Shown piece by piece: positions 26,075 to 34,612 of a stretch of 64,000 bases of DNA. The position numbers and the translations under genes were made by a program. Origin of the DNA: Paraburkholderia graminis C4D1M (GTDB taxonomy: Bacteria; Pseudomonadota; Gammaproteobacteria; Burkholderiales; Burkholderiaceae); NCBI RefSeq assembly GCF_000172415.1, contig NZ_ABLD01000021.1, forward strand, positions 1 through 64,000. The letters are read 5' to 3'. The stretch's first letter is position 1. Each line of letters starts with the position of its first letter. Below the pieces are notes generated by a model. The model did not search any database and was not told where the DNA came from. It was given only the letters and a program-made list of their open reading frames with translations.

Positions 26075-26107
26075 CCCATCGACTCAGTCAGTCCAAAGGC
26101 TGCACCC

Positions 26108-27211
26108 ATGACCACCGCCCGCCTCACCGCCGCCACCGCCGAAGCGTCATCCGCCCGCGGCCAGCTCAACGGCATTCTGTTCGTCGCCCTGTTCGCCGCC
26201 GCCGTCACGCGCATCGCCCAGATCCCTGCGATTGCGGGGCTGGGGCTGAGCCCGCTGATCGTCGGCATCGTCGCCGGCGCGATTTACGGCAACGCGCTGC
26301 GCGACGGCATGCCGGCAAGCTGGGCAGCCGGCGTCAATTTTTCCGCGCGCAAGCTGCTGCGCATCGCCGTCGCGTTCTTCGGCCTGCGCGTGAGCCTTCA
26401 GGAAATCGCCCAGGTCGGTTTGCCGGGCCTCGCCGAATCGGTGTTGATCGTCGTGAGCACGCTGGTAATTGGCACCTGGGCCGGCATGAAAATCATGAAG
26501 CTCGACCGCGACACCGCGCTGCTCACCGCTGCGGGCAGCGCGATCTGCGGTGCTGCGGCCGTGCTCGCCTTCGAGTCGACGCTGCAATCCAAGCCGCACA
26601 AAAGCGCGATGGCGGTGGGCAGCGTCGTGCTGTTCGGCACGCTCTCCATGTTCCTCTACCCGGTTCTCTTCAAGGCGGGCTGGCTGCATCTCGACACGAC
26701 GGGCGCCGGACTCTTCTTTGGCGGCACGATTCACGAAGTCGCGCAGGTGGTCGGCGCGGCGAGCAATGTGAGTCCGGAAGCGACGCATATCGCCACCATC
26801 GTCAAGATGACTCGCGTGATGCTGCTCGTGCCGGTGCTGCTCGTGGTCGGCTTGTGGGTCAACCGTGCGGCGCGCCGCGACGTTGACGCATCGTCTGCCA
26901 GCTCGCAACAAGGCGATGCGGTTCAACAGCGTCGTCCGGGCAAGCTCGCGATTCCCTGGTTCGCGCTCGGCTTCCTCGCCTTCGTCGTGATCAACTCGCT
27001 GCACGTGCTGCCGCAAGCCGCCACCAGCACGCTCAACACGCTCGACACCTTCGCGTTGACCATGGCCATGACCGCGCTCGGCATCGAAACGCGCATTTCG
27101 CAAATCCGCGAGGCAGGTCCGCGTGCGCTGACCACGGGCTTCATCCTGTACGTGTGGCTGATTGCGGGCGGACTGGGTATCACATGGGCTGTCCAGCACT
27201 TCTTCGGCTAA
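26108..27211 (+). CDS. YeiH family putative sulfate exporter
   Basis: A 367-residue inner-membrane protein with about ten helices. Family landmarks are SPLIVGIVAGAIYGN, the conserved GSAICGAAAVLAFE, and TIHEVAQVVGAAS, which define the UPF0324/PSE (YeiH) family. A cytoplasmic loop of about 30 residues near 255-285 is Ser/Gln/Arg-rich. The protein has been proposed to export sulfate or related anions, for example during taurine or sulfonate use; direct evidence is limited. It is divergent from its likely LysR regulator. Confidence 0.88.
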   Translation: MTTARLTAATAEASSARGQLNGILFVALFAAAVTRIAQIPAIAGLGLSPLIVGIVAGAIYGNALRDGMPASWAAGVNFSARKLLRIAVAFFGLRVSLQEIAQVGLPGLAESVLIVVSTLVIGTWAGMKIMKLDRDTALLTAAGSAICGAAAVLAFESTLQSKPHKSAMAVGSVVLFGTLSMFLYPVLFKAGWLHLDTTGAGLFFGGTIHEVAQVVGAASNVSPEATHIATIVKMTRVMLLVPVLLVVGLWVNRAARRDVDASSASSQQGDAVQQRRPGKLAIPWFALGFLAFVVINSLHVLPQAATSTLNTLDTFALTMAMTALGIETRISQIREAGPRALTTGFILYVWLIAGGLGITWAVQHFFG

Positions 27212-27231
27212 GCCGCACTTCGCCCGAACAC

Positions 27232-27253
27232 ACCCCGCCGCGTGCGGGGTTTC
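27232..27253 (+). terminator. Intrinsic terminator after yeiH
   Basis: ACCCCGC (27232-27238) pairs with GCGGGGT (27244-27250) across a five-base loop and is followed by TT. It begins 21 bases past the yeiH stop. Confidence 0.65.
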
Positions 27254-27422
27254 GTGCGTCTGGGAAAGCATCCGGCCGCGCCGCGCGGCATACTGGCTGG
27301 CGTGCGAGGAACGCGAACAACGCAAACGACGCGAACGACGCAAAACAGCATCGCCAGCGCCCGCAGCAGCAAGCGCGACGCGTTCCGCACACCCTTCCCG
27401 CAACCCGAATGAGGACAGATCG

Positions 27423-28160
27423 ATGAGCCTGGAACTCTACTATTGGGACGGCCTGCAAGGCCGTGGCGAATTTGTGAGGCTCGCGCTGGAAGAAGCCGGC
27501 GCGGACTATGTCGAAGTGGCGCGCGGCGAGCCGTCCGAAGGTCTCGGCACCGGCGCGATGATGGCGGTCATGAAAAGCCGGGACGAGCCCTATCCGCCGT
27601 TCGCTCCGCCGTTTCTGAAAGACGGCGACCTGGTGATCGCGCAGACCGCGAACATCCTCTTTTATCTCGGACCGCGCCTGAATCTCGCGCCGTCCGTGGA
27701 AAGCCTGCGCTACGTCGCAAACGGCCTGCAATTGACTATCGCCGACGTGGTGACCGAAGCCCACGACACTCATCACCCGCTTGCGGCCAGCCTCTACTAC
27801 GAAGACCAGAAAGACGCCGCGAAAACGCGCGCGCATGACTTCATCGACAACCGGATTCCGAAGTTCATGAAGTATTTCGAGCGCGTGCTGAAACAGAATC
27901 CGGCCGGCGACACCTTCATGGTCGGCGACTCGCTCACCTACGTCGATCTCTCGATGTTCCAGTTGATCGACGGACTGCTTTACGCCTTCCCGCGCGCGCT
28001 GAAGCGCTTCGGCGAGCAGTATCCGCGGCTCGCCGCCTTGCATGCCGCGGTGATGGAGCGGCCGAATATCGCCGCCTATCTGCAGTCCGAGCGCCGTATC
28101 GAACATAACGAGGCGTGCATCTTCAGGCGCTATCCCGAACTCGACAAGGCGGCGGCTTGA
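27423..28160 (+). CDS. Glutathione S-transferase
   Basis: A 245-residue soluble protein. The N-terminal thioredoxin-like domain (ELYYWDGLQGRGEFVRLALEEAG, with the Tyr expected near the glutathione thiol) includes a QTANILFYLG region corresponding to the glutathione gamma-Glu site. The C-terminal all-helical domain has FMVGDSLTYVDLSMFQLIDG. The start follows GAGGACAGATCG. It is a single gene flanked by terminators. Electrophile detoxification is the general role; the substrate is unknown. Confidence 0.88.
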   Translation: MSLELYYWDGLQGRGEFVRLALEEAGADYVEVARGEPSEGLGTGAMMAVMKSRDEPYPPFAPPFLKDGDLVIAQTANILFYLGPRLNLAPSVESLRYVANGLQLTIADVVTEAHDTHHPLAASLYYEDQKDAAKTRAHDFIDNRIPKFMKYFERVLKQNPAGDTFMVGDSLTYVDLSMFQLIDGLLYAFPRALKRFGEQYPRLAALHAAVMERPNIAAYLQSERRIEHNEACIFRRYPELDKAAA

Positions 28161-28190
28161 GCCGCGCCGCCCTTCCCCGTTCACGTCCGG

Positions 28191-28222
28191 CAGCGCGCCC
28201 GCTTCGTCCAGCGGGCGCGCTG
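28191..28222 (+). terminator. GC-rich hairpin after GST gene
   Basis: CAGCGCGCCCGCT (28191-28203) and AGCGGGCGCGCTG (28210-28222) form a 13-bp perfect stem with a six-base loop, followed by only a few T residues. It ends eight bases before the assumed GTG of the ClC gene. Confidence 0.55.
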
Positions 28223-28230
28223 CTGTTACC

Positions 28231-30006
28231 GTGCGCGCTTTTCAACGCTTCTTCCCGCTCCGTACCGCCGACGTGCTTTCATTCCTGCTGAAGCTGCGCA
28301 CCCGCGCGCAAGATCTTTTCCGTCTCTCCGACGCGCACACGATGCTGGTCTGGTCGGTGGTAGTCGGCGTCGCGGGCGCCTTTGCGACGATCGCCTTTCG
28401 CCGCGGCATTGAGATCCTGCAACTGCTGGTGGCCGGCAAGGCCGGCAGCTTCGTCGAAATGGCGCGCAGCCTGCCGTGGACGGTGCGCATCTGGCTGCCG
28501 GCGGCGGGCGGCCTGATCGCCGGTTCGCTGCTGCTGATCGCCCGTCGTCACGCCGACAAATGCAATCACATCGACTACATGGAGGCCGTGGCGATCGGCG
28601 ACGGCGTGGTGCCGGTCAAGCTGAGTCTGTGGCGCAGCGTCTCGTCGCTGTTCACCATTGCAAGCGGCGGCTCGATCGGCCGTGAAGGTCCGATGGTGCA
28701 GCTTGCCGCGCTCGCGGCCTCGCTGATCGGGCGCTGGGTGCACTTCGATCCGCCGCGGCTGCGCCTGCTGGTGGCCTGCGGCGCGGCGGCCGGCATCACG
28801 TCGGCGTATAACGCGCCGATCGCCGGTGCGTTCTTCGTCACCGAGATCGTGCTCGGCTCGATCGCGATGGAAAGCTTCGGGCCCGTGGTCGTCGCGGCAG
28901 TCGTCGCCAACATCACGATGCGCGAATTCGCCGGCTACAAGCCGCCGTATGAAATGCCGGTGTTTCCGCCGGTGGCGGGCGTCGAGGTGTTGCTGTTCGT
29001 CGCGCTCGGTCTGCTGTGCGGCGCAGCCGCGCCGCAGTTTCTGCGGCTGCTCGACGGCTCCAAGGCGCTGTTCGGCAAGCTGCCGTTGCCGCTGCCCGCG
29101 CGGCTCGCGCTCGGCGGGCTCGTGGTCGGCATTCTGTCCGTATGGACGCCCGAGGTGTGGGGCAACGGCTACAGCGTCGTGAACTCCATCCTGCACTCGC
29201 CGTGGACGTGGACCGCGCTCGTCGTCGTGCTGGTGTTCAAGCTCGTGGCGACCGCGGCCACTGCCGGTTCGGGCGCCGTGGGCGGCGTGTTCACGCCGAC
29301 GCTGTTCGTCGGCGCGGTGGTCGGCTCGCTGTTCGGGCAGAGCATGCACGCGTTGTGGCCGCACGGCACCTCGGCGCCGTTCGCGTATGCGATGGTCGGC
29401 ATGGGCGCCTTCCTCGCGGGCGCGACGCAGGCGCCGCTGATGGCGATCCTGATGATCTTCGAGATGACGCTCAGCTACCAGGTGGTGTTGCCGCTCATGC
29501 TTTCGTGCGTCGTCGCGTACTTTGTCTCGCGGGCGATCGGCAAGACGTCGATGTACGAAATCACGCTGCGCCGCAATCAGGAAGAGCAGGAACGCACGCG
29601 CCTGCGCGCGACGCAGATGCGCGAGCTGATCCGCCCCGCGCAGACCGTCGTGCCGCCCAATGCGACCGTGCACGACATGACGCGCGTGTTCCTCGAATAT
29701 CCGGTCAAGTATCTGTATGTGGCGAACGAATCGGGCGCGTTTCTCGGCGTCGTCGCGCTGAAGGACATCACGTCCGATCTGCTCGACAAGCGCGATACCT
29801 CGACGCGAACCGCCGCCGACTATCTTCAGCCGCACTTCGACGTGCTCACGCCCGACATGCCGCTCGGCGTCGCGTTGCAGCACTTCATGGCGTTCCAGGG
29901 CGAGCGCCTGCCGGTTGTCGAAAGCGCCGCGCATCCGCGGCTCGCGGGCGTGGTTTATAAAACGTCGCTGCTCGATGCGTACTTCCGCATGAATCCGACG
30001 CGCTGA
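28231..30006 (+). CDS. ClC family chloride channel/antiporter with CBS domains
   Basis: A 591-residue membrane protein. The ClC pore shows GREGPMVQ with the gating glutamate, ITSAYNAPIAGAFFV, and GSGAVGGVFTPTL; the first selectivity motif is degenerate (GDGVVPV in place of GSGIPE). After about ten helices, residues from about 465 form two CBS repeats (MRELIRPAQTVVP... and ADYLQPHFDVLTPD...), which usually bind adenine nucleotides. The start is uncertain: the first in-frame GTG has no ribosome site and lies next to a terminator hairpin, so initiation may be a few codons inside. Confidence 0.9.
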   Translation: MRAFQRFFPLRTADVLSFLLKLRTRAQDLFRLSDAHTMLVWSVVVGVAGAFATIAFRRGIEILQLLVAGKAGSFVEMARSLPWTVRIWLPAAGGLIAGSLLLIARRHADKCNHIDYMEAVAIGDGVVPVKLSLWRSVSSLFTIASGGSIGREGPMVQLAALAASLIGRWVHFDPPRLRLLVACGAAAGITSAYNAPIAGAFFVTEIVLGSIAMESFGPVVVAAVVANITMREFAGYKPPYEMPVFPPVAGVEVLLFVALGLLCGAAAPQFLRLLDGSKALFGKLPLPLPARLALGGLVVGILSVWTPEVWGNGYSVVNSILHSPWTWTALVVVLVFKLVATAATAGSGAVGGVFTPTLFVGAVVGSLFGQSMHALWPHGTSAPFAYAMVGMGAFLAGATQAPLMAILMIFEMTLSYQVVLPLMLSCVVAYFVSRAIGKTSMYEITLRRNQEEQERTRLRATQMRELIRPAQTVVPPNATVHDMTRVFLEYPVKYLYVANESGAFLGVVALKDITSDLLDKRDTSTRTAADYLQPHFDVLTPDMPLGVALQHFMAFQGERLPVVESAAHPRLAGVVYKTSLLDAYFRMNPTR

Positions 30007-30149
30007 ACACAGCGGCTCCGCACGCGGGCGGCGCGTCCGTGCAAAGCATCGCAGAATCTCTACAATGAAAAGACGCTGCGGCGGCATCGGCAGCGCGAGC
30101 TTACGCCAGGCCGGGCGAGCGCGACGCCCGCCATTCGATCGGAGGGAAG

Positions 30150-31487
30150 ATGAGCGAACCGTCCCTTGACGCCGCGCGCCGCGACCAGGCGGGCTGGGTT
30201 TTCCTGCACATCGAAGGCGAGCCGTACGATCGCGGCGAACAGCACGGCCAACTGCTCGCAGCCGAAATCCGCAACGCAATCCGCACCGCCCGCTACCTCG
30301 CGAAGTGGGACACCGGCGAAGAGTTCGACACCTTCGTCGAGGCTGCCGTCTCGCAGTTCGCCAACAAGCTCGACACCGAATTCGCCGACGAAATCCAGGG
30401 CATCGCCGACGGCGCGAAACTGCCGTTCGCCGAAGTGCTCGCGTGGAACGGCTACATGGATCTGCTGCAAAGCTGGTGGCCCGCGCACGCGGCCCAGCAG
30501 AAGCCCGGCTTCGGACTCAAGCCCTGGCGCGGCCGGCGCGGCCATCATTGCAGCGCGTTCATCGCAACGGGCAACGCCACGCGCGACGGCCGCATCGTGA
30601 TGGCGCACAACTCGTGGGACCGCTACGCCGCGGGCGACGCGTTTAACGTTATCTTCGACATCGTGCCCGACGAGGGCAACCGCATTCTGATGCAGGGCCT
30701 GCCGGGCTGCATTTCGAGCCTCACCGATTTCTGGATCACGGCCGCGGGACTGATGGTGACGGAGACGACCATCTCGAACTTCGTCGGCTACAACGCGGCG
30801 GGCGCGCCCGAGTTCTATCGCTCGCGGCGCGCATCGCAATACGCGAACAGCATCGGCGAATGGTGCGAAATGTTTGCCGTGGCGAACAACGGCGGCTACG
30901 CGAATAGCTGGCTGCTCGGCGACATCAAGACCGGCGAGATCGCGCGCTATGAACTCGGCCTGCACTACTCCGGCTTCGAAAGCACGAAGGACGGCTTCTA
31001 CAGCGGCTACAACACGGCGACCGATCTGAAGATCCGCAACCAGGAATGCATCGGCGAAGGCGAGGACTATACCGACGTGCGCAAGAACGGCGCGCGGCGT
31101 CTGCGCTTCATGCAGCTCGAGGAGATGCGCCGCGGCAAGATCGACGTCGAGCTCGCGAAGGCGATGATCGCCGATCATCACGACGTCTATCTCGATCGCA
31201 ACGACAACCCGTGTTCGCGCACGATCTGCGGACATCTGGAACTGGACGACGCGCGTTTCGGCGGCTCGGATCACGGGCCGTTCAATCCGTGGGGCGCGAA
31301 CGACGGCAAGGTGGTCGACAGCGAGATGGCACGCGACATGGCGTTCTCGGCGCGCTGGGGACATCCGTGCGGCCGGCCGTTCGACGCCCAGGCGTTCATG
31401 AAGCGGCATCCGCAGTGGAACTGGCTGAACGGCTATATGCGCGACCGGCCGTCGTGGCCGTGGACGCGCTTCGATGTGCTGATGTAG
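30150..31487 (+). CDS. Phospholipase B-like / C45-type Ntn hydrolase
   Basis: A 445-residue protein related to the phospholipase B-like (laminin-type) and acyl-CoA:6-aminopenicillanate acyltransferase (C45) N-terminal nucleophile hydrolases. The key motif is HHCSAFIATGNATRDGRIVMAHNSWD, with Cys134 as the expected nucleophile exposed by self-cleavage. WDRYAAGDAFNVIFDI and LTDFWITAAGLMVTETTIS follow the family pattern. No signal peptide is seen, unlike eukaryotic lysosomal members. GGAGGGAAG precedes the start. It stands alone, so the amide or ester substrate is unknown. Confidence 0.78.
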   Translation: MSEPSLDAARRDQAGWVFLHIEGEPYDRGEQHGQLLAAEIRNAIRTARYLAKWDTGEEFDTFVEAAVSQFANKLDTEFADEIQGIADGAKLPFAEVLAWNGYMDLLQSWWPAHAAQQKPGFGLKPWRGRRGHHCSAFIATGNATRDGRIVMAHNSWDRYAAGDAFNVIFDIVPDEGNRILMQGLPGCISSLTDFWITAAGLMVTETTISNFVGYNAAGAPEFYRSRRASQYANSIGEWCEMFAVANNGGYANSWLLGDIKTGEIARYELGLHYSGFESTKDGFYSGYNTATDLKIRNQECIGEGEDYTDVRKNGARRLRFMQLEEMRRGKIDVELAKAMIADHHDVYLDRNDNPCSRTICGHLELDDARFGGSDHGPFNPWGANDGKVVDSEMARDMAFSARWGHPCGRPFDAQAFMKRHPQWNWLNGYMRDRPSWPWTRFDVLM

Positions 31488-31753
31488 CGGTGCGCCGCCG
31501 CGCCTCCAAACTGCTGAACACCACTGCCTTTTGACTGCCATTCCCGCGCCATCATCGGCGATTTACAATGGGGGGTCACGAGGCGCGCGGCAAGCTTGCT
31601 TTGCAGGCCGCTTGGCAAGCATTACGCGCCCCGCCCGACCAAAGCGCGCGGCCTTTGCAGCCCGGCCTCGCGCGGCTTGCGCTTTCCTTTCGACGCGGGG
31701 ACGGCACAGCCCTTGCTGAATGCTTAGCGCCGCATGAGCTTAGGAGGTCGGGC

Positions 31754-32008
31754 ATGAAAACCTCGACACTGTTGACCATGGTGACGCTGTCCGCTTCGTG
31801 CTTTGCCGCGCCGGTTCACACCGCGCAGGACGGCACGCCGGCGAGCACCCTCGCCGAACGCGCGAACGCCGCGCCAGTCGCCCCAGCAGCGCCTGACGTG
31901 GCCGTCACGGACGACAATCGTCCGCAGCAATGGCAGCATATCGTCCTGCCGAAGCCGCGACATCCGGAGCGTGGGTTTGCGGCGCGCAATGAGCGCTTGC
32001 AGACCTGA
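31754..32008 (+). CDS. Small exported protein
   Basis: An 84-residue protein with a signal peptide at residues 1-18 (MKTSTLLTMVTLSASCFA|AP) and a short Ala/Pro/Arg-rich mature part with no recognised domain. AGGAGG lies seven bases before the ATG, a strong reason to accept the gene. The sequence around the Cys does not fit a lipobox well. Function unknown. Confidence 0.6.
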   Translation: MKTSTLLTMVTLSASCFAAPVHTAQDGTPASTLAERANAAPVAPAAPDVAVTDDNRPQQWQHIVLPKPRHPERGFAARNERLQT

Positions 32009-32191
32009 CAGCAGCGCCCGTTGCGTGGCTTTGCTCGGTCCGCTTCGACCGAGGGGTCGAGTGCGGCGAACCGGCCGGCAATACGGAGTTCCGGCTCGCG
32101 GCGGTCCGCGTGCGGCTTGAGCGGCGCCGGCGGCTTGTGCGGCTCGGGCGGCGCCGCGATTCATTCCAACTTTATCTGCAGGAGCGCTTGC

Positions 32192-32422
32192 ATGACGGCA
32201 TCGTCCATCCCCGGGGAATCCATCGACTTGCAGATCTCCGACGTACTCAGCGAAATCCATTTCCCCGCCAACAAGGACGCACTCGTCGACGCGGCGCGCG
32301 AGGCAGGTGCGAGCAACGAAGTCCTGTCGATGCTCGACGGCCTGCCTGAGCAGGACTACGCGGACGTCGATTCGGTCACGCGGCTGATCGGCGGCAATTT
32401 CGGGCCGGGACTCAGTGTGTGA
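32192..32422 (+). CDS. DUF2795 protein
   Basis: A 76-residue soluble protein matching the DUF2795 pattern: EIHFPANKDALVDAAREAGASNEVLSMLDGLPEQDYADVDSVTRLIG, i.e. a helix-rich domain with the FPA.K..L, A...GA and LP...Y signatures. The start is preceded by CAGGAG. Function unknown; such proteins are common stress-related companions in Burkholderia and Actinobacteria. Confidence 0.8.
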   Translation: MTASSIPGESIDLQISDVLSEIHFPANKDALVDAAREAGASNEVLSMLDGLPEQDYADVDSVTRLIGGNFGPGLSV

Positions 32423-32470
32423 GTTTGTCCGCAGGTGAATGCGTGCGCAGGTGAGCGCGGCCAAAAGCCC

Positions 32471-32525
32471 GACCTAAGCGCGACCTAAGCGCGACCTAAG
32501 CGCGACCTAAGCGCGACCTAAGCGC
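32471..32525. repeat. Five exact copies of an 11-bp tandem repeat
   Basis: GACCTAAGCGC is repeated five times without a mismatch, starting at 32471, 32482, 32493, 32504 and 32515. It lies between the DUF2795 gene and the cupin gene, about 105 bases upstream of the cupin start. The unit equals roughly one helical turn. Confidence 0.97.
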
Positions 32526-32629
32526 GGCCGCTCGCGCCCCGCTCCCGCGCACAAACGTTCCAGACGCGCCTCGTCCGCGCGCGCTATGCTCTTTCCCGAG
32601 ACAGCAACCCTCTTTGGAAGGAGCACCAC

Positions 32630-33019
32630 ATGTCCGACGTCCAGCCAGAACAACAAACCTACCGCGCGATCAATTTCGCTGAAAAACTCGCACTGTTCCA
32701 GGACCAATGGCAAGCGCGCGTCGTTGCCGAAATGAACGACTATCAGTTCAAGGTCGTGCGCATCGAAGGCGATTTCGTGTGGCACGAGCATGCCGACACC
32801 GACGAGACTTTCATCGTGCTGGACGGCCAGTTGCGCATCGACATGCGCGACGGTTTCGTGACGCTGTCGGCGGGAGAAATGTTCGTGGTGCCGAAGGGCA
32901 CCGAGCACAAGCCGTTCGCGGAGCGCGAAGTGAAGCTGCTGCTGATCGAGCCGCGCGGCGTCAAGAACACTGGCGAAGCAACCAACGAACGCACGGCCGT
33001 CAACGATCTCTGGATCTAG
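32630..33019 (+). CDS. Cupin domain protein
   Basis: A 129-residue single-domain cupin. Motif 1 is WHEHADTDETFIVLDG (His, His, Glu metal ligands) and motif 2 is PKGTEHKPFAE (His). The ribosome site GAAGGAG is seven bases upstream. Its stop codon shares a CTAG with the stop of the convergent LysR gene. The substrate is not predictable from sequence. Confidence 0.88.
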   Translation: MSDVQPEQQTYRAINFAEKLALFQDQWQARVVAEMNDYQFKVVRIEGDFVWHEHADTDETFIVLDGQLRIDMRDGFVTLSAGEMFVVPKGTEHKPFAEREVKLLLIEPRGVKNTGEATNERTAVNDLWI

Positions 33020-34026
33020 CCCGGCGCCGTTGCGAGACCGGCGGCGGCGCCCGCTCGTGGCCGCACATGCCGGACGCCGCAACCCGCGAGCGCACCTGCA
33101 CGCTTCGCATGTCGCGAATCGCGTGCCGGCGCCGTGAAGTCCGACTCGAAATGCTCGACGAGGTGATCGACGAAAGTCCGCACCTTCGCCGGCAAGTGAA
33201 GGCGGCTCGGATAGACAATCGTGATCTCGATCTCGGGCAGGCGGTAATCGCCGAGCAGTTCGACAAGCCGGCCCGATGCCAGATCGCGGCCGATCAGATA
33301 GCTCGGCAGGATCGCGACGCCCATGCCGAGCAGCGCGAACTGCCGCAGCATTTCGCTATTGTTCGCGGCAATGGCGTTAGTGGTCCTCACGCGCACGAGC
33401 CCTTCCGGTCCGCTGAACACGCGCTCCTCGCCGCCCTGCTCGGGCGCCCGGCTCAGACACGGATGACGCAACAGATCGTCGGGGCGCGTCGGCGTGCCGT
33501 GCTGCGCGAGATAGGCCGGCGTCGCACAAACGGTTAGCTGACAGGTGGTGAGCCGCCGCGTGACGATGCTCGCACTGCGCGCCGGACGCCCGACCATGAT
33601 GCCCACGTCGAAACCTTCTTCAACGAGATCCGCCTGGCGGTCGGCGAGCGTCACATCGGGCACGACGTCGGGATAGCGCGCGGCGTACGACTGCACGGCC
33701 GGCGCGAGGCTTTGCAGCCCGAACACCACCGGCGCGACGATCCGTAGGGTGCCGACCGGCTCGTGATGGCGCGCGGCCAGCATCTGCTCAACGCCTTCGA
33801 GATCGTCGAGCAGATGACGCACGCGCTCCAGATAGGTCGCGCCCGACTCCGTCAGCGACAGACGGCGCGTGGTGCGATTGAGCAAACGGGCGCCGAGGCG
33901 CGCTTCCAGATCGGCCACATGGCGCGTGACGACAGCGGTGGAAAGATCCAGCGCGTTTGCCGCGCGGACGAAACTGCCGAGGTCCGCCACTTTGACGAAC
34001 ACGCGCATGGACTGCAATTGATTCAT
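33016..34026 (-). CDS. LysR family transcriptional regulator
   Basis: A 336-residue LysR regulator with the DNA-binding domain at the N-terminus (MRVFVKVADLGSFVRAANALDLSTAVVTRHVADLE, RLLNRTTRRLSLTE) and a substrate-binding domain ending near residue 298. The last 38 residues are Arg/Ala/Gly-rich and atypical. They are read through the 3' side toward the convergent cupin gene, so the natural end may have been lost by loss of an earlier stop. It terminates in a CTAG shared with the cupin stop. Confidence 0.88.
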   Translation of the reverse strand: MNQLQSMRVFVKVADLGSFVRAANALDLSTAVVTRHVADLEARLGARLLNRTTRRLSLTESGATYLERVRHLLDDLEGVEQMLAARHHEPVGTLRIVAPVVFGLQSLAPAVQSYAARYPDVVPDVTLADRQADLVEEGFDVGIMVGRPARSASIVTRRLTTCQLTVCATPAYLAQHGTPTRPDDLLRHPCLSRAPEQGGEERVFSGPEGLVRVRTTNAIAANNSEMLRQFALLGMGVAILPSYLIGRDLASGRLVELLGDYRLPEIEITIVYPSRLHLPAKVRTFVDHLVEHFESDFTAPARDSRHAKRAGALAGCGVRHVRPRAGAAAGLATAPG

Positions 34027-34228
34027 GGGGCGACTCCTGCGTCGAGATGCCGGGCCGGGCGCGCGCTGCCGCCTCCATCACCCCGCGCGGCAAGGCCGCG
34101 CGGATTTGCCCAACGAATCGATTGTATCGACCCGACCTGTCCCAACCCTGACCTGCACATGACAATCGCGCCAGCTTGGCCGATGCGTGCGCGCGACGTT
34201 TCACCCGTGATTGCGGAGTCAGACTAGG

Positions 34229-34234
34229 TATAAA
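34229..34234 (+). promoter_or_regulatory. -10-like element before small membrane protein gene
   Basis: TATAAA in an otherwise GC-rich stretch, about 67 bases upstream of the small ORF at 34301. No matching -35 is evident. Confidence 0.25.
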
Positions 34235-34300
34235 CCCTTAGATGCTGGTAAGATGGCGCCTGAACAATTTCACCGCTAGCTATTTCGTCAGCCTCTAGCC

Positions 34301-34513
34301 ATGCCACACCGTTTCCAGCTTCTCGAAAAAATCGCGTTTTCTCTGGTCTGCTGGTCCGCCGCAGCCTGCTCGGCGTTCATCGCTTACGAGCGCTGCCCGG
34401 ACATCAAGGTCGTTCTTCATGCGGGTAAAGAAGTCCTGCGCTACAGCGGCGAATATTCGTTCGTGTGCGCGAGCCCCGTCGTCGATACCTGCACGCAGTT
34501 CACGACAAACTGA
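34301..34513 (+). CDS. Small membrane or exported hypothetical protein
   Basis: A 70-residue ORF with one hydrophobic segment (FSLVCWSAAACSAFIAY, about residues 13-29) followed by a short polar domain containing three Cys. No ribosome site is obvious, but the upstream -10-like TATAAA and a hairpin at 34541 bracket it. Function unknown. Confidence 0.45.
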   Translation: MPHRFQLLEKIAFSLVCWSAAACSAFIAYERCPDIKVVLHAGKEVLRYSGEYSFVCASPVVDTCTQFTTN

Positions 34514-34540
34514 TTCCCGCAGCGGGACTTATGCGCAAAG

Positions 34541-34565
34541 GCGTGGGGCATCTTCAGCCCCACGC
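34541..34565 (+). terminator. Hairpin between small ORF and TetR gene
   Basis: GCGTGGGGC (34541-34549) and GCCCCACGC (34557-34565), a nine-base perfect stem with a seven-base loop, between convergent genes. There is no T tract. Confidence 0.45.
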
Positions 34566-34612
34566 ATGCTCGCGCTTCACGCGCCCTCGCGCGCTTTAAG
34601 CACCTCGCGCCC

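Noticed and set aside
28279..30279. Open frame of 666 codons on the minus strand
   Set aside because: Complement of the ClC gene; composition is typical of an antisense shadow.
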